Positions 13,901 to 22,970 of a stretch of DNA of 64,000 nt are shown here, piece by piece. The translations under genes and the position numbers were made by a program. A model generated the notes under the pieces. It was not told where the DNA came from. It made no database searches and worked only from the letters and a program-made list of their open reading frames with translations. Every line of letters starts with the position of its first letter. Position 1 is the first letter of the stretch. This stretch comes from Photorhabdus khanii NC19 (GTDB lineage Bacteria > Pseudomonadota > Gammaproteobacteria > Enterobacterales > Enterobacteriaceae): positions 166,065-230,064 of the forward strand of contig NZ_AYSJ01000017.1 of NCBI RefSeq assembly GCF_000517265.1, given 5' to 3'.

Positions 13901-15607
13901 GCAGAAACGCCGGTGCAACGGTTATGTAATCTCTATGGACCTTCCGAAACGACAACCTATTCTGCCTGGATATCGATACCGCGGGGTGACCGGGTAATTG
14001 AAAGTATCGGGCGCCCGATAGCCAACACCGGCCTTTACTTGCTGGACGGGTATGGTCAGCCGGTGCCGCTGGGTGTGGTGGGGGAAATTTATATCGGGGG
14101 CGCGGGAGTGGCGCGTGGCTACCTCAATCGCCCAGACTTGACAGCGGACCGTTTCCTTATCGATCCGTTCAGTGATAATCCGGGTGCCCGTATGTACCGC
14201 ACCGGCGATCTGGCCCGCTACCTGCCGGACGGCAACCTGGCGTTCCTGGGCCGTAATGACCAGCAGGTTAAGATCCGGGGTTTCCGCATTGAACCGGGAG
14301 AAATAGAAGCCCGGCTGGTGGAACACCCGGCGGTGAGTGAGTCGGCGGTATTGGCGCAGGGTGAAGGGCAGGAGAAACGGCTGGTGGCTTATGTGGTGGC
14401 ACCCGCGGATGAGGGGCTGGTCAATAGCCTGCATACTTATCTGAGTGCCATTTTACCGGATTATATGGTGCCGTCGGCCTTTGTGCGGCTGGATGCCTTC
14501 CCGTTAACCCCGAACGGCAAGCTGGATCGTCAGGCGTTGCCGGCAGCGGACAATGAAGCGGTTGTCCGTCAGGTTTACGCCGCGCCGCAGGGCGAAACAG
14601 AAATCGCGCTGGCGGCGATTTGGTGTGAAATCCTGGGGATTGAGCAAATCAGCCGGCATGACAATTTCTTTGCCCTGGGCGGCCATTCGTTGCTGGCGGT
14701 ACGGGTGATGAACCGTGTCGCGGCGTTCGGTGTCGAACTGTCGCTGGCAACCCTGTTTAAATCCCCTACGTTAAGGGCTTTTGCCGAGGTCATGCAGGCC
14801 CGGTCTGGTCAACCGGCCCCTGTTCTGCCGGCCATCATGCCGATATCCCGTGAGGGTGAGTTGCCGCTGTCATTTGCTCAACAGCGCCTGTGGTTCCTGG
14901 CACAGCTTGAGGGGGTCAGCGAGACTTATCATATCCCGATGGCCCTGCGCTTACGTGGTCAGCTGGATATCATGGCCTGGCAAAAGGCGCTGGATACCTT
15001 GTTTGCCCGTCATGAAGCGTTACGCTCTGTCTTTGTCTCTATTGAGGGGCAGCCACAAGTGCAGCTGTTGGCACCGGATAGCGGCTTGCGGCTATCTCAA
15101 CATGACCTGCGTGGGCTCCCGGATGCGGAGAGGGTTCTTGAACGCCTGTGCAGCGAGGAAGCGCGCGCATCATTTAACCTTGAGCGTGGCCCGCTGATCC
15201 GCGCCGGTCTTATCCGGCTCACCGATGATGAATATTGGTTCCTGCTGACGCAGCATCACATTGTTTCCGATGGCTGGTCTGTCGATGTGTTGATACGTGA
15301 ACTGAGCGCACTCTATACGGCGTTTCTGGCCGGGCAACCGGATCCGCTGCCCCCGCTGGCGATTCAATACCCGGATTACGCTGCCTGGCAGCGTCAGTGG
15401 TTGCTGGCGGAACGGACCCAACGGCAATCCGACTATTGGCATGCGATATTGGCTGACGCCCCGGTTCTGCTGGATTTACCTACTGACCGGCCCCGTCCGT
15501 CGGAGCAGTCGTTTACCGGGCATGCCGTGCCGGTTAACCTGGATCCGGCATTAACGACGGCGCTTAAACGGCTGAGTGAGCAAGCACCCGTGTCACGTTA
15601 TTTATGA
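2..15607 (+). CDS. Nonribosomal peptide synthetase, 5' partial, ends at a frameshift
   Basis: Open from the left edge (in frame from base 2; the GTG at 47 is internal, since the preceding codons encode the end of a condensation domain). About 5,201 codons. Domain order: C(end)-A-T, C/E-A-T, C/E-A-T, C-A-T, C/E-A-T, C(start). Each A domain shows the YTSGSTG loop, a YGxTE/YGPTE motif, TGDLARYLP and NGKLDR; each T domain has [11 protein letters not shown] with the phosphopantetheine serine. It builds a peptide in the cytosol by thiotemplate assembly. The reading frame stops at 15605-15607 in the middle of an L,L-type condensation domain because of a net 2-base insertion near 15585-15595 relative to the parallel copy at 9205-9225; the homologous protein continues in another frame. 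Peptide product unknown. The true start and loading module lie outside the window. Confidence 0.95.
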   Translation, partial: SYATALFDHSTIKRQVGYLHAVLQEMVAHAQQRIGEIDILALAERRLLLETWNATETVYPDQLCIHQLFEQQVEKNPDAIALVYEEQTFSYAELNARANRLAHQLIALGVVPEQRVAICVSRSPAMVVAVLAVLKAGGAYVPLDPVYTGERLTHILTDAAPAILLADKAGRAALDEKTLAALTVLDPNTLLEQPDSNPQVPALTARHLAYVIYTSGSTGTPKGVMVEHRNILRLFEATESWYHFNRQDIWCLLHSIAFDFSVWELWGALRYGAKLVLVPHAIARSPQELHQFVCQHGITVLNQTPSAFKAFIASYVDNPLPDQLRYIIFGGEALDPGMLRPWYHLHGETSPRLVNMYGITETTVHVTYRELSSHDVAQITSPIGTRIPDLTLYLLDKYGQPVPLGTIGELYIGGAGVARGYLNRPELTAERFLVDPFSDKPDARMYRTGDLARYLPEGDLVFVGRNDQQVKIRGFRIEPGEIEARLAEHPAVRESAVLALGDEQDKRLVAYVVAPVDEGLANSLRTHLSTTLPDYMVPTAFVRLDALPLTPNGKLDRRALPAPDNEAFARQVYEAPQGDTEITLAAIWCELLGVEQVSRHDNFFALGGHSLLAVRMIERLRHLGLTLAVRNLFQSPVLSDLAQTLGQHRAVVVPPNVITSATTTLTPEMLPLIDLTQADIDRIVRQVPGGMTHIQDIYALSPLQDGILFHHLLANEGDPYLVVSQMAFADRSLLDRYLAAVQQVIDRHDILRTAFIWQGLSVPAQVVWRQATLSVMELTLDPTDRPVCDQLTQRFDPRHYRIDLNQAPLLRFVVAQEMDGRWIVLQLLHHLIGDHTTLDVMNREVQACLDGQQDSLSEPVPFRHLVAQGRLGVSQEEHTRFFTDMLAAVDEPTLPFGLTEVHRDGSQVAESHRMLSAGLNNRLRHQARHLGVSLAALCHLAWAQVLSRTSGQEQVVFGTVLFGRMQAGEGTDSSMGLFINTLPLRLDMDDTPVRDSVQAAHTRLAGLLEHEHASLALAQRCSGVQGEIPLFSSLLNYRHNALSAPSDELISGIEFIGAQERTNYPLVLSVEDCGESLGLTVQVVQPFDPKNLCDYMQQALESLVEVLEQAPKTPVRQLEILPEAERTLLLKTWNVTETASPDQSCIHQLFEQQVAQAPDAPALVYEDQLFSYAELNARANRLAHQLIALGVVPEQRVAICVSRSPAMVVAVLAVLKAGGAYVPLDPVYTGERLAHILTDAAPAILLADNPGRDALNEQTLATLTVLDPNNTLPDQPDVNPQVPELTSRHLAYVIYTSGSTGMPKGVMVEHRNILRLFEATESWYHFNRQDIWCLLHSIAFDFSVWELWGALRYGAKLVLVPHAIVRSPQELHQFVCQHGITVLNQTPSAFKAFIASYVDNPLPDQLRYIIFGGEAFDPGMLRPWYLLREETSPRLVNMYGITETTVHVTYRELSSHDVAQITSPIGTRIPDLTLYLLDKYGQPVPLGTIGELYVGGAGVARGYLNRPELTVERFLVDPFSDNPDARIYRTGDLARYLPDGNLEFLGRNDQQVKIRGFRIEPGEIEARLIEHPSVRESVVLALGEAQDKRLVAYVVAPVDEGLANSLRTHLSATLPDYMVPSAFVRLDALPLTPNGKLDRRALPVPDGEAVARQVYAPPQGETEIALSVIWRELLGVEQVSRHDSFFALGGHSLLAVRMIERLRNLGLTLAVRDLFQSPVLSELARTLRQHRAVVVPPNVITSATTTLTPVMLPLIDLTQADIDRIVGQVPGGMANLQDIYALSPLQDGILFHHLLANEGDPYLVISQMAFADRPLLDRYLAAVQQMVDRHDILRTAFIWQGLSVPAQVVWRQAPLSVTELTLDPADGPVGDQLVQRFNPRHYRIDLGQAPLLRFVVVQETDGRWFLLELLHHLIGDHTTLDVMNREVQAYLTGQEDGLPAPVPFRNLVAQARLGISQEEHTRFFTNMLAEVDEPTLPFGLANVHHDGSQERESYRMLTTGLNDRLRYQARHLGVSLAALCHLAWAQVLSHTSGQENVVFGTVLFGRMAAGEGADNGMGLFINTLPLRLDIDETPVRDSVRAAHLRLAGLLAHEHASLALAQRCSGVASGTPLFSALLNYRHNDQQDPLNETMDGIEFLGGQESTNYPFGLSVEDGGSTLGLTANAVQPFDPDRICGYMQQALESLVEALEQAPETSVRALNILPETERSLLLETWNATETAYPDALCIHQLFEQQVKRAPEATALAYQEQTLSYAELNACANRLAHQLIAQGVTPDQRVAICVERSPAMVVALLAVLKAGGAYVPLDLTYPGERLAYILNDTAPAVVLADAAGRMALGEAALAGLTVLDLNTRPDQPDSNPQVPALTPQHLAYVIYTSGSTGQPKGVMVEHQAIYQRYLGFNDTYAVTAQDRLLQFAAFAFDVSVEDFFSSLCNGATLVLRDDSWLASMPEFIALTQQYRITVVSLPTLFWSELAARDTGLPLPDCLRLIIIGGEAVKKNAIQDWFRQEGHRPRLLNGYGPTENVVTVTYKDVLSPADAHSIGRPAKNARIYLLDQYGQPVPLGCAGEMYIGGVGVARGYLNRPELSAERFIPDPFSPIAGARMYRTGDLARYLPDGDLEFLGRNDEQVKIRGFRIELGEIEVRLAEHPAVSESVVLAQGEGQDKRLVAYVVASADEGLANRLREHLSVQLPDYMVPSAFVRLDAFPLTPNGKLDRRALPAPDEEAFARQVYEAPQGETEIALAAIWCEILGIEQISRHDNFFALGGHSLLAIRVMNRMAAFDVELPLTKLFKSPSLAAFAEEIITTRLDKQDRALSAILPISREGELPLSFAQQRLWFLAQLDGVSETYHIPIALSLRGSLDIVAWQQALNALFARHEALRSVFVSIEGQPQVRLLAPDGGLLLSQHDLRGFPDAQGVLECLCAEEACASFDLDRGPLIRASLIRLTDDEYGFLLTQHHIISDGWSVDVLIGELSALYTAFLAGQPDPLPPLAIQYPDYAAWQRQWLSAERVQIQSDYWRTLLADAPVLLDLPTDRPRPSEQSFAGNAVLVNLDTALTTALKRLSEQHGVTLFMTLLSAWTVVLSRLSGQDDVVIGTPSAGRSRQEVEPLIGCFVNTLALRMDVSGDLTVTELLARVRQTALAAQEHQDLPFERVVEIVQPPRRLAHTPLFQVMFAWQNNESTAWQLPGLAVSPVDQAVDIIKFDLELGLSEEEGRIVGALSYATALFDQSTMERQVGYLHTVLQAMVAHAQQRIGEIDILAPAERKLLLETWNATETPYPEALCLHQLFEQQVERTPQATALVYEEQILSYAELNARANRLAHQLIALGVEPDQRVAICVSRSPAMVVALLAVMKSGGAYVPLDPTYPLERLAYILNDTTPSVALADAAGRVALGDKVLGGLTVLDPNTLPDQSDRNPQVPALTPQHLVYVIYTSGSTGQPKGVMVEHQAVYQRHLGFNETYAVTAQDRMLQFASFAFDVSVEECFLTLCNGATLVMRDDRWLASMSEFIALAWQNRITVMSLPALFWSELIVRDNSALPLPDCLRLIIIGGDAVKKSAIQDWFAREIHRPRLLNAYGPTENTVTATCQDILSPADDSSIGRPLKNTCVYLLDRYGQPVPLGCIGEMYIGGVGVARGYLNQPELSAERFIPDPFSPVFGARMYRTGDLARYLPDGDLEFLGRNDQQVKIRGFRVELGEIETRLMEHSAVQEAAVLVLDDGQGKRLVAYVIAEAQAGLAARLREHLSVVLPDYMIPAAFVRLDTFPQTPNGKLDRRALPAPGEEAFARQVYEAPQGKMETMLAAVWCELLGVEQISRYDSFFALGGHSLLAVRMIDRLRRIGLSVSVKTLFQYPTLCILAQSLVQHDEIQVPDNHITLDTTVLTPAMLPLIDLTQADIDRIVRQVPGGMGNIQDIYALSPLQDGILFHHLLANEGDPYLLMGQMAFADRDLLDRYLTAVQRVVDRHDILRTAFIWQELSVPAQVVWRQAQLSVTELTLNPADGPVSDQLTRRFDPRRHRLDLNQAPLLRFVIAQETDGRWIVLELQHHLIGDHETMEVMHREVQAYLTGQEDSLPAPTPFRNLVAQAELGVSQEEHTCFFTDMLATVDEPTLPFGLTEVHRDGSQVEESHRMLPAGLNNRLRHQARHLSVSLAALCHLAWAQVLSRTSDQQKVVFGTVLFGRMQAGEGADNSMGLFINTLPLRLDIDETSVRDSVQAAHTRLAGLLEHEHASLALAQRCSGVRGDIPLFNSLLNYRHNTLPATSDDIISSIEFLGAQERTNYPLMLSVEDFGGSLGLTAQVVQPFDPASLCGYMQQALESLVEALEQAPDTPVRALNILPEAERMLLLKTWNATETVYPDQLCIHQLFEQQVEKNPDAIALVYEEQTLSYVELNACANRLAHQLIALGVEPDQRVAICVSRSPAMVVGLLAVMKAGGAYVPLDPAYPGARLAHILTDAAPAMVLADEAGRTVLGEEALSALTVLDPNTLLDQPDSNPQVPALTARHLAYVIYTSGSTGVPKGVMIEHRNTVNFLHWAQQAFGAEEFREILFSTSMNFDLSIFECFMPLSCGAAIHLVEDVLSLMRHPRPVSLINSVPSAMKPLLQAQALMASVHTVNLAGEPLKSALIEQIFAETPVQRLCNLYGPSETTTYSAWISIPRGDRVIESIGRPIANTGLYLLDGYGQPVPLGVVGEIYIGGAGVARGYLNRPDLTADRFLIDPFSDNPGARMYRTGDLARYLPDGNLAFLGRNDQQVKIRGFRIEPGEIEARLVEHPAVSESAVLAQGEGQEKRLVAYVVAPADEGLVNSLHTYLSAILPDYMVPSAFVRLDAFPLTPNGKLDRQALPAADNEAVVRQVYAAPQGETEIALAAIWCEILGIEQISRHDNFFALGGHSLLAVRVMNRVAAFGVELSLATLFKSPTLRAFAEVMQARSGQPAPVLPAIMPISREGELPLSFAQQRLWFLAQLEGVSETYHIPMALRLRGQLDIMAWQKALDTLFARHEALRSVFVSIEGQPQVQLLAPDSGLRLSQHDLRGLPDAERVLERLCSEEARASFNLERGPLIRAGLIRLTDDEYWFLLTQHHIVSDGWSVDVLIRELSALYTAFLAGQPDPLPPLAIQYPDYAAWQRQWLLAERTQRQSDYWHAILADAPVLLDLPTDRPRPSEQSFTGHAVPVNLDPALTTALKRLSEQAPVSRYL
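1990..5200 (+). other. NRPS module b: dual C/E-A-T, predicted Thr
   Basis: The condensation domain (about 2000-3340) contains [10 protein letters not shown] near 2126-2155, matching the HH[I/L]xxxxGD signature of dual condensation/epimerisation domains, and a second active-site motif HHLIGDH (HHxxxD with H in place of the usual final G). The A domain (about 3390-4930) gives code D F W N I G M V H, threonine. The A core is almost identical in DNA to that of module a. Followed by another dual C/E, so D-Thr is expected. Confidence 0.8.
5230..8425 (+). other. NRPS module c: dual C/E-A-T, predicted basic residue
   Basis: Dual C/E ([10 protein letters not shown] again), then A (about 6640-8160) with pocket D V E S I G G V T. 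The acidic residue at position 239 suggests a basic, guanidino-type substrate such as arginine or a relative, but I cannot match this code to one amino acid with certainty. The T domain is of the type that pairs with an L,L condensation domain ([12 protein letters not shown]), and an L,L-type C domain follows, so the residue should stay L. Confidence 0.65.
8455..11615 (+). other. NRPS module d: C(LCL-type)-A-T, predicted basic residue
   Basis: The condensation domain begins with [16 protein letters not shown] and has the intact HHIISDG motif; it lacks the dual C/E signature, so it is called LCL-type. The A domain (about 9830-11340) reads D V E S I G A V T, one change from module c, again suggesting a basic, guanidino-like substrate. 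The following C domain is dual C/E, so a D residue is predicted. Confidence 0.65.
11650..14820 (+). other. NRPS module e: dual C/E-A-T, predicted Ala
   Basis: Dual C/E domain with [10 protein letters not shown]; its second motif is HHLIGDH. The A domain (about 13050-14560) gives D L F N N A L T Y, a known alanine code. The T domain ([12 protein letters not shown]) is followed by an LCL-type C domain, so L-Ala is predicted. Confidence 0.75.
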
Positions 15608-17980
15608 CGCTGTTGTCAGCCTGGGCGGTGGTCCTGTCGCGCCTGTCAGGTCAGGACGATGTGGTGATAGGCACACCGAGTGCAGGCCGCAGTCGTCAGG
15701 AAGTGGAGTCGCTGATCGGGTTCTTTGTCAATACGCTGGCGTTGCGTGTTGATTTATCGGGTGAGCTGACGGTGACGGAGTTGCTGGCGCGTGTGCGGCA
15801 GACCGCTTTAGCGGCACAGGAGCACCAGGATTTACCGTTTGAGCAGGTGGTGGAAATCGTGCAGCCGCCGCGCCGACTGGCGCATACGCCGTTGTTCCAG
15901 GTCATGTTTGCCTGGCAGAACAATGAGAACACGGCCTGGCAATTACCGGGGCTGGCCGTATCACCGGTCGATCAGGTCTCTGATATTGATATTGTCAAAT
16001 TTGATCTTGAACTGAATCTGTCAGAAGAGAAGGGGCGGATTGTCGGTGCGTTGAGTTATGCCACCGCCCTGTTTGATCACTCGACGATAGAGCGGCAGGT
16101 GGGATCGACTCCACGCGGTGCTACAAGAGATGGTCGCTCATGCTCAACAGCGGATCGGGGAAATGGATATCCTGGCTCAGGCGGAGCGCAGGTTGTTATT
16201 GGAAACCTGGAACGCGACAGAAACAGTTTACCCTGACCAGTTATGCATCCATCAGTTGTTTGAACAACAGGTGGAGAAGACTCCAGAGGCGACAGCACTA
16301 ATGACAGGAGATAAAACCCTGAGCTATACGGAATTGAATGCTCGTGCTAACGGGTTGGCTCGTCAGCTGATCGGACAAGGGATTGGTCTTGGTGATCATG
16401 TTGTGATCTTGTTCGAGCGATCGATAGAGCTGGTGGTGGCCCAATTGGCGATTCTCAAAGCGGGTGCCGTTTACGTGCCGATTGATCCCAGTGTGCCGGA
16501 TGAGCGGAAAAACTGGCTGATAAGTGATTGTTCCGCCAGGTTGTTGCTCACCGATACACAGGCTGATATTCCGGCTGACCTGGCTGTTCCGCTGCTTCGT
16601 TTCTCTGATGAGGAGAATACGAGTAGAGAGGAAGAGTGTTTCAACCTTGACTTACCGCGTTTTAGTACCGAATCAGCGTATATCATGTATACCTCCGGCT
16701 CGACTGGAATGCCAAAAGGGGCGGTAGTGTCTCATCGTGCGGTGGTCCGGCTGGTCATCAATAATGGCTATGCTGAAATTGGACCGGATGATCAGGTTGC
16801 CTTTACGGCTAACCCGGCTTTCGATGCCAGCACGTTTGAAGTCTGGGCACCATTGCTCAATGGCGGTGCGCTAGTGGTTATCGACCGCGCTACGTTATTG
16901 ACACCGCCGGAGTTAATACGGGTTTTACAGGCTCACCGCATCACGGTTCTGTGGCTGACTATCGGGTTGTTTAACCGGCTGGCGGTAGAGTTATCCCCAA
17001 TTCTTCCGCAGATTAAGATCCTGATTTTCGGGGGAGATATTCCCGATTTACATGTGATTGCCCAAGTTCTGGATAGTCGCCCGCCACAACAATTATTGCA
17101 GGCTTATGGTCCGAGTGAGGGAACCACCTTTACCACGATATATCCTATCAAGGAGTTAGCGCAGGGAGCGATCCGGGTTCCCATTGGCCGGCCAATCGCT
17201 AATACCCGTGTTTATCTGCTGGATGCGTATGGTCAGCCAGTACCGTTGGGGGTGGTCGGAGAAATTTATGTCGGGGGGGATGGGGTAGCCCTAGGTTATT
17301 TCAATCGTTCTGAGTTAACTGCTGAACGTTTCCTGGTGGATCCGTTTAGTGATAATCCGGATGCACGCATGTACCGTACCGGGGATTTGGCGCGTTATCT
17401 GCCGGACGGCAATCTGGAGTTTCTGGGCCGCAACGATCAACAGGTCAAAATCCGGGGTTTCCGCATTGAACCGGGGGAAATTGAGACGCATCTGGTAGAT
17501 CACCCCGTGGTGCGTGAGGCGGCTGTGTTGGCGTTAGGTGATGGGGCGGATAAACGACTGGTAGCCTATGTGGTGGCACCTGAGGATGACGGGCTGGTGA
17601 ATAGTTTGCGTGTTCACCTGAGTAAAATTTTGCCTGATTATATGGTGCCGTCAGCCTTTGTGCGGCTGGAGGAGTTTCCATTGACCCCGAACGGTAAGCT
17701 GGATCGTCGTGCACTACCGGCCCCGGACAATGAAAACGTGGTCCGTCAGGTTTACCAGGCACCACAAGGAACAATGGAAATGACCTTGGCGGCGATTTGG
17801 CGTGAATTATTGGGGATTGAACAGGTCAGCCGGTATGATAATTTCTTTGCCCTGGGCGGCCATTCACTGCTCGCGGTGAGCATGATTGAACGCCTGCGTC
17901 ACCAGGGGTTGACCCTGACGGCGCGTGATCTGTTCCAGTCTCCAATGCTGTCAGATTTAGCCCAAACATTGGGACAGCAT
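14840..17980 (+). other. NRPS module f: C (frameshifted)-A-T, predicted Val-like
   Basis: LCL-type condensation domain ([23 protein letters not shown]) that is broken by two frameshifts, then A (about 16210-17730) and T. Pocket residues D A F W I G A T F differ at one position from the classic valine code (D A F W I G G T F). Followed by dual C/E, so a D-Val-like residue is predicted if the module works. Confidence 0.65.
15604..16236 (+). pseudogene. Out-of-frame piece of the NRPS condensation domain
   Basis: This reading frame starts at an internal ATG and encodes the C-terminal half of the condensation domain ([19 protein letters not shown] through the [10 protein letters not shown] region), continuing the protein interrupted at 15607. 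After about 16107 it departs from the family because of a further 1-base insertion, and its last ~45 residues are frame-shifted nonsense. The two indels add up to +3, so the upstream and downstream parts are in the same frame. The encoded sequence is well conserved against the parallel module at 9200-9780, so the damage is recent or a sequencing/assembly error. Not an independent gene. Confidence 0.85.
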
Positions 17981-20900
17981 CAGGCTGTAATCGTACCGCC
18001 TAACGTCATTACATCAGCGACGACGACACTCACCCCAGAGATGTTGCCGCTGATCGATCTGACTCAGGCTGACATTGACCGCATCGTCAGACAGGTACCG
18101 GGCGGGGTGACCAATATTCAGGATATCTATGCCTTGTCACCATTGCAGGACGGTATTTTGTTCCACCACTTACTGGCAAACGAAGGGGATCCGTATCTGG
18201 TGGTCAGCCAGATGGCCTTTACTGAACGGACTCTGCTGGACCGTTATCTGGCGGCAGTGCAACAGGTGGTTGATCGTCACGATATTTTGCGTACCGCTTT
18301 TATCTGGCAAGAATTGTCTGTGCCGACTCAGGTCGTCTGGCGTCAGGTGCCTTTATCGGTCATTGAATTGACTCTGGATCCGGCTGATGGGCCGATTTGT
18401 GAACAACTGGCTCAACGTTTTAATCCTAGTTATTATCGTCTTGACCTGAATCAGGCACCATTGCTGCGGTTTGTGGTGGCGCAAGAAGCCGATGGCCGCT
18501 GGATTGTCCTGCAATTGCTGCATCACCTGATTGGTGACCATACTACGCTGGACGTGATGAACCGTGAGGTTCAGGCGTATCTTACCGAACAGGAGGACAG
18601 CCTGCCTTCCCCAGTTTCTTTCCGTAATTTGGTGGCTGAGGCCCGGTTGGGGGTCAGTCAGGAAGAACACACCCGCTTCTTTACCGATATGCTGGCGGCG
18701 GTGGATGAACCTACGCTGCCGTTCGGATTGACGGAGGTGCATAGTGATGGTTCACAGGTGATGGAATCCCACCGGATGTTGGTGCCTGAGCTGAATGATC
18801 GTCTGCGTGGTCAGGCCCGGCGTTTGGGGGTCAGTTTGGCAGCGTTGTGTCATCTGGCCTGGGCCCAAGTATTGTCGCATACCAGCGATCAGGAGAAAGT
18901 GGTGTTTGGCACTGTGCTGTTTGGACGCATGGCGGCGGGAGAAGGGGCTGATAGTGGCATGGGGCTGTTTATCAATACCTTGCCGCTGCGGCTGGATATC
19001 AATGATACCCCGGTACGGGACAGCGTGCAGGCTGCCCATACCCGACTCGCCGGTCTATTGGAACATGAACATGCTTCACTGGCGCTGGCCCAGCGTTGCA
19101 GTAATGTGCAGGGGGAGATCCCCCTCTTTAGCAGCTTGTTGAATTATCGACATAATGCATTGTCAACAATGCTGGATGAACTGATCAGCGGGATTGAATT
19201 CCTTGATGCGCAGGAGCGAACCAATTATCCGTTAGTGTTGTCGGTGGAGGATTGTGGTGAATCCTTGGGATTAACTGCTCAAGTTGTCCAGCCGTTTGAT
19301 GCGGATCGGATATGCGGTTATATGCAACAGGCGCTGGAGAGTTTGGTGGAGGCGCTTGAACAAGCGCCTGAAACGCCGGTACGGCAGTTGGAAACTCTGC
19401 CAGAATCGGAGCGTACATTGTTGTTAAAAACCTGGAACGCGACGGAAACCGCGTATCCTGATGCGTTATGTATCCATCAGTTGTTTGAACAACAAGTGGA
19501 GAAAACCCCGAATGCCACAGCATTAGTGCATGAAGATCAAACCCTCAGTTATGCGGAATTAAATGCCCGTGCTAACCGGTTGGCCCATCAGCTAATTGCG
19601 CTGGGCGTAGAGCCGGATCAGCGAGTGGCGATTTGTGTGTCACGTTCACCGGCAATGGTGGTGGGGATATTGGCAATACTAAAAGCCGGTGGAGCCTATG
19701 TGCCGCTGGATCCGGTTTATACCGGGGAGCGTCTGGCCCATATTCTGACTGATGCCGCTCCGGTTATTTTGCTGGCGGATAAAGCTGGACGTGCTGCGTT
19801 GGGTGAGAAGGCACTGGCAGAATTAACCGTACTTGACCCAAATGCATTGCTCAACCAGCGGGACTACAACCCGCAAATACCTGCACTAACTTCACGACAT
19901 CTGGCGTATGTCATTTATACCTCGGGTTCGACAGGGACACCGAAAGGCGTGATGTTGGAACATCGTGGTGTCTGCAACTACCTGCTATGGGCGCGGAGTG
20001 ATTACCTAACTGAAAAGCAATTCAATAGTATCGTTTCGTCATCGATAGCCTTTGATGCCACGGTCACCAGTCTTTACCTGCCTTTACTGTGTGGTGGCAA
20101 GATCCATTTGCTCCGTGACGGGCAGGAGCTGGTTGAATTGCTTCCCGCATTGTTGTCAATGGAATCGGGTGCTTTGGTTAAAATTACTCCTGGTCATCTT
20201 TCGGCAATGGGGCAGAAATTGAAAACCGTGGGACGAAAATGCCCCTCTCACTGCTTTATTGTGGGTGGAGAGACACTGCCCAGTTCCACTATTGCACTTT
20301 GGCAAACATTATCGCCTGGATCACGCATCATCAACGAGTACGGCCCAACCGAAACCGTCGTGGGTTGTACCGTGTTTGATATCAACCATCCGAGCTGTTT
20401 TGCCGATAACGTACCGATTGGCCGCCCAATATCCAATACCCAAATTTATATTCTCAATACCCACGGGGAACCTGTCCCAATGGGTGTCACTGGTGAACTT
20501 TACATTGGTGGAATCGCTGTCGCCCGTGGCTACCTGAATCGGCCAGAATTGACAGCTGAACGTTTCCTGATTGATCCGTTTAGTGATCAACCGGGTGCTC
20601 GTATGTACCGTACCGGGGATTTAGCTCGCTACCTGCCGGATGGTAACTTGGAATTCCTGGGCCGCAACGACCAGCAGGTTAAAGTCCGCGGTTTCCGCAT
20701 TGAACCGGGGGAAATTGAAGCCCGGCTGATAGAGCACCCGGCGGTACGTGAATCAGTGGTGTTCGCGTTGGGAGAAGCGCAGGATAAGCGTCTGGTCGCT
20801 TATGTTGTGGTGCAAGCGGATGAGGGGCTGGCGAATAGCCTGCGTACCCACTTGAGTGCAACTTTACCTGACTATATGGTACCAACGGCCTTTGTGCGGC

Positions 20901-21175
20901 TGGATGCACTTCCGTTGACCCCGAACGGTAAGCTGGATCGTCGAATGCTGCCGGCGCTGGATAATGAAGCGTTTGCCTGTCAGGTTTATGAAGCGCCACA
21001 AGGGGAAACGGAAATTGCACTGGCAACTATTTGGCGTGAATTGCTGGGGGTTGAGCAGGTCAGCCGGCATGACAACTTCTTCGCGCTGGGGGGCCACTCA
21101 CTGCTCGCCATGCGAATGACCAATTATCCGGTCAGGTTATCCGATTTATGCGCTGCCCTGGCCGTCCATCAGTGA
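16118..21175 (+). CDS. NRPS continuation: A-T, dual C/E-A-T (truncated)
   Basis: In the same frame as the first NRPS part; the ATG at 16118 is internal to the C-A linker, so this is a continuation of one polypeptide and not a separate gene, unless the frameshifts are real. Contains A6 (Val-like), T6 ([14 protein letters not shown]), dual C/E ([10 protein letters not shown]) and A7. T7 keeps [12 protein letters not shown] and then departs from the family within about two codons, ending after 18 unrelated residues. Compared with the other carrier domains about 30 residues of T7 are missing, as is the start of the thioesterase, so the junction at about 21117-21130 is a deletion plus frame change. 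Confidence 0.85.
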   Translation: MLQEMVAHAQQRIGEMDILAQAERRLLLETWNATETVYPDQLCIHQLFEQQVEKTPEATALMTGDKTLSYTELNARANGLARQLIGQGIGLGDHVVILFERSIELVVAQLAILKAGAVYVPIDPSVPDERKNWLISDCSARLLLTDTQADIPADLAVPLLRFSDEENTSREEECFNLDLPRFSTESAYIMYTSGSTGMPKGAVVSHRAVVRLVINNGYAEIGPDDQVAFTANPAFDASTFEVWAPLLNGGALVVIDRATLLTPPELIRVLQAHRITVLWLTIGLFNRLAVELSPILPQIKILIFGGDIPDLHVIAQVLDSRPPQQLLQAYGPSEGTTFTTIYPIKELAQGAIRVPIGRPIANTRVYLLDAYGQPVPLGVVGEIYVGGDGVALGYFNRSELTAERFLVDPFSDNPDARMYRTGDLARYLPDGNLEFLGRNDQQVKIRGFRIEPGEIETHLVDHPVVREAAVLALGDGADKRLVAYVVAPEDDGLVNSLRVHLSKILPDYMVPSAFVRLEEFPLTPNGKLDRRALPAPDNENVVRQVYQAPQGTMEMTLAAIWRELLGIEQVSRYDNFFALGGHSLLAVSMIERLRHQGLTLTARDLFQSPMLSDLAQTLGQHQAVIVPPNVITSATTTLTPEMLPLIDLTQADIDRIVRQVPGGVTNIQDIYALSPLQDGILFHHLLANEGDPYLVVSQMAFTERTLLDRYLAAVQQVVDRHDILRTAFIWQELSVPTQVVWRQVPLSVIELTLDPADGPICEQLAQRFNPSYYRLDLNQAPLLRFVVAQEADGRWIVLQLLHHLIGDHTTLDVMNREVQAYLTEQEDSLPSPVSFRNLVAEARLGVSQEEHTRFFTDMLAAVDEPTLPFGLTEVHSDGSQVMESHRMLVPELNDRLRGQARRLGVSLAALCHLAWAQVLSHTSDQEKVVFGTVLFGRMAAGEGADSGMGLFINTLPLRLDINDTPVRDSVQAAHTRLAGLLEHEHASLALAQRCSNVQGEIPLFSSLLNYRHNALSTMLDELISGIEFLDAQERTNYPLVLSVEDCGESLGLTAQVVQPFDADRICGYMQQALESLVEALEQAPETPVRQLETLPESERTLLLKTWNATETAYPDALCIHQLFEQQVEKTPNATALVHEDQTLSYAELNARANRLAHQLIALGVEPDQRVAICVSRSPAMVVGILAILKAGGAYVPLDPVYTGERLAHILTDAAPVILLADKAGRAALGEKALAELTVLDPNALLNQRDYNPQIPALTSRHLAYVIYTSGSTGTPKGVMLEHRGVCNYLLWARSDYLTEKQFNSIVSSSIAFDATVTSLYLPLLCGGKIHLLRDGQELVELLPALLSMESGALVKITPGHLSAMGQKLKTVGRKCPSHCFIVGGETLPSSTIALWQTLSPGSRIINEYGPTETVVGCTVFDINHPSCFADNVPIGRPISNTQIYILNTHGEPVPMGVTGELYIGGIAVARGYLNRPELTAERFLIDPFSDQPGARMYRTGDLARYLPDGNLEFLGRNDQQVKVRGFRIEPGEIEARLIEHPAVRESVVFALGEAQDKRLVAYVVVQADEGLANSLRTHLSATLPDYMVPTAFVRLDALPLTPNGKLDRRMLPALDNEAFACQVYEAPQGETEIALATIWRELLGVEQVSRHDNFFALGGHSLLAMRMTNYPVRLSDLCAALAVHQ
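18005..21120 (+). other. NRPS module g: dual C/E-A-T(truncated), predicted Asn
   Basis: Dual C/E domain, then A7 (about 19440-20960) with pocket D A T K I G E V G (VKITP supplies the K, NEYGPTE the E), an asparagine-type code. It is the last module, since a thioesterase remnant follows. The carrier domain is cut shortly after its GGHS serine motif. Confidence 0.7.
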
Positions 21176-21182
21176 AGAACCG

Positions 21183-21875
21183 ATGTCGACGGTGGAAGAG
21201 CAGGCGGTCAGAATGATCAGCTTGATGAAAGCGGTTCAACCGACAGGCCCGTACCGGATAAGTGGTTACTCTTCCGGCGGTATATTGGCTTATGCTGTTG
21301 CCCGGCAGCTTTTGCATGCCGGTGAGACGGTGAACTTCCTGGGGCTGATTGATACGCCGGCTCCTCATTATTTCGGGGAGCAATCCGCACAACCTAAACA
21401 TCTGTTCCTGGCTGAGTTGGCACGACAGTCAGGGGAGGAGTGCACAGAAGAGGTTGCGGAGTTGTACCGGCGAATTGATGAGTTGAATTTGGTGCAGTTT
21501 ATTGCAGCGGCACAGGAATTGGCGCTATACCCTGCCAGTCTGCGGCCTGATTTAATCGCAAAACGTTGGGAGCAGATAGAGCGTTATACGCAAATAGTCA
21601 GAGAGTATGAACCGCAAGCATTAGCGTTAACGCTGCATCAGTTTTATGCGAGAGAGCCTTCTCCTTCTGTGTCTTTTGTCACGGATGAAAAGCCAGAGTC
21701 GTTAGATATAGAACCGTCATTAGGCTGGGCGCAGGTCATGCCTGACTCTTCACTTCAGTTGATGGCTATTTCAGGTAATCATTTCAGTTTGTTGGAGGAT
21801 AAGGAGCATAGAATGGCTTTAGCTCAGGCTCTGAATAAGGCATTGGCAATACATTGTGATCGGGGGACGTTGTAA
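21183..21875 (+). CDS. NRPS thioesterase domain, N-terminally truncated
   Basis: Type I thioesterase domain that would release the finished peptide by hydrolysis or cyclisation. It shows the nucleophile elbow GYSSG (Ser at residue ~30), the acid in GLIDTPAP and the catalytic His in GNHFSLLE, so the triad is complete. The frame is open further upstream to about 21123 (reading [10 protein letters not shown] before the ATG), which is thioesterase sequence too; the ATG at 21183 is therefore internal. About 50 N-terminal residues of a normal thioesterase domain, including the HP-G-G oxyanion strand, are missing, together with the end of the preceding carrier domain. As written it is a broken fusion; an assembly collapse is an alternative. 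Confidence 0.85.
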   Translation: MSTVEEQAVRMISLMKAVQPTGPYRISGYSSGGILAYAVARQLLHAGETVNFLGLIDTPAPHYFGEQSAQPKHLFLAELARQSGEECTEEVAELYRRIDELNLVQFIAAAQELALYPASLRPDLIAKRWEQIERYTQIVREYEPQALALTLHQFYAREPSPSVSFVTDEKPESLDIEPSLGWAQVMPDSSLQLMAISGNHFSLLEDKEHRMALAQALNKALAIHCDRGTL

Positions 21876-21920
21876 TACGGAGATATTAACCATTATAGAA
21901 TAATTTAACGTTGGTATGAT

Positions 21921-21954
21921 AATCCGGTATATATTGTTTATACCGGATTTTTTA
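21921..21954 (+). terminator. Rho-independent terminator after the NRPS
   Basis: Perfect 11-bp stem (AATCCGGTATA at 21921-21931 with TATACCGGATT at 21939-21949) followed by a T run, 45 bases after the thioesterase stop. Confidence 0.85.
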
Positions 21955-22043
21955 TATTAAAAATAAGGGAGTGGATAATGTTCATATAATTTATTTGCTC
22001 TTGGATTCGCATAGTAAGTGCAACATCATTACTCTGGAAATAA

Positions 22044-22091
22044 ACGGTCGCGGTAGGAATAGCCGTTACCGGCTACCCCTACCGCGACCGT
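22044..22091. repeat. Long nested inverted repeat, probable insertion-sequence or gene-end remnant
   Basis: Perfect 14-bp arms (ACGGTCGCGGTAGG at 22044-22057, complement at 22078-22091) with an inner TAGCCG/CGGCTA stem. It is G+C-rich within an A+T-rich gap. Read on the - strand, the adjoining 22090-22160 gives a short open peptide ending at a stop in the hairpin (THIEALALAQLVKRL...), so this may be the tail of a lost gene or transposase with its terminator. The rest of the 21955-22389 gap holds nothing else I can support. Confidence 0.5.
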
Positions 22092-22389
22092 ATCTCCGCC
22101 CAGTTCAGCCGCTTAACCAGTTGCGCTAAGGCCAGCGCTTCAATGTGGGTTAAAAGAATTTCAAATGCACAATGGCAGTAATATCTTAATCTTCATGAGT
22201 TATGATGAGGCTTATATCCACAATATCCATGTAACTGATTGATTTGTTTTAGATGAAAATCGCCTGCTTTGTCATATCGTTTTTCACGCTGAAACACTTT
22301 TAAGTTATTGAAATTTTGCCTATTTTGTTTTCTCCTTTTATACTTTATAATCCGGCTAAATTTTTTATTTAGAACAGTACTGGATAGAA

Positions 22390-22914
22390 ATGAAAACGAT
22401 AGAAGTTGATGAAGACCTTTACCGCTATATTGCCAGCCACACACAACATATCGGTGAAAGTGCATCTGATATTTTACGCCGGATGTTGAAATTTAACGCC
22501 GAGCAGCCAGTACAGAACGTCCAGCCTTTTAGCGCTGTGGAGAAAACATCAGTATCCCGTCCGCGTGATTCTGTTCGTGTAATACGTGAATTGTTACTTT
22601 CAGATGACTATTCTGAGAAGAAAAAATCAGTTGATCGCTTTATGTTGATCTTATCCACATTATACAGCTTGAACAGTGAAAGTTTTTCTCAGACAACCGA
22701 TGCTATGCATGGTCGTACCCGTGTTTATTTTGCCGGCGATCAACAGACGTTGCTTGCCAATGGCAAACAAACCAAACCTCGTCATATTCCGGGCACACCT
22801 TTTTGGGTCATTACTAACACTAATACTGACCGTAAGCGCAATATGGTTGAGCAAATTATGCAGGATATGCAATTTTCAGCCAATCTTATTGAAAAGGTGT
22901 GTGGCACGATTTAA
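22390..22914 (+). CDS. seqA: SeqA, negative modulator of replication initiation
   Basis: 174 residues. SeqA binds hemimethylated GATC sites and sequesters oriC after initiation; it acts on the nucleoid. The N-terminal oligomerisation domain (MKTIEVDEDLYRYIASHTQ, residues 1-35) and the C-terminal DNA-binding domain (TRVYFAGDQQTLL, PFWVITNTNT) match E. coli SeqA closely; the linker (about 36-60) is shorter and divergent. It is followed 56 bases later by pgm, the usual enterobacterial pair. In E. coli the gene upstream is ybfF; here that place is taken by the NRPS and a remnant-bearing gap. Confidence 0.97.
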   Translation: MKTIEVDEDLYRYIASHTQHIGESASDILRRMLKFNAEQPVQNVQPFSAVEKTSVSRPRDSVRVIRELLLSDDYSEKKKSVDRFMLILSTLYSLNSESFSQTTDAMHGRTRVYFAGDQQTLLANGKQTKPRHIPGTPFWVITNTNTDRKRNMVEQIMQDMQFSANLIEKVCGTI

Positions 22915-22970
22915 ATGACTAAAGCTGCGCTGCAACAGTCGAGGCAGTGCAGCCACCCAGGAGAGATAAA

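Noticed and set aside
787-15442. Many open frames of 60-200 codons antisense or out of frame within the NRPS
   Set aside because: They fall in the same relative position of each repeated module, lack start signals and family matches, and are shadows of the G+C-rich coding frame.
15604-16236. Treating this frame as an independent gene
   Set aside because: Its sequence is the continuation of the interrupted condensation domain and its start is an internal methionine of that domain.
2-21875. Identifying the NRPS as the kolossin or photoditritide synthetase
   Set aside because: The predicted residue order and module number in the window do not allow a match, and I cannot recall product sequences well enough to assert one.
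22193-22465. Reverse-strand frame of 90 codons overlapping the seqA start
   Set aside because: Low-complexity A+T-rich sequence covering the seqA promoter, no family match.
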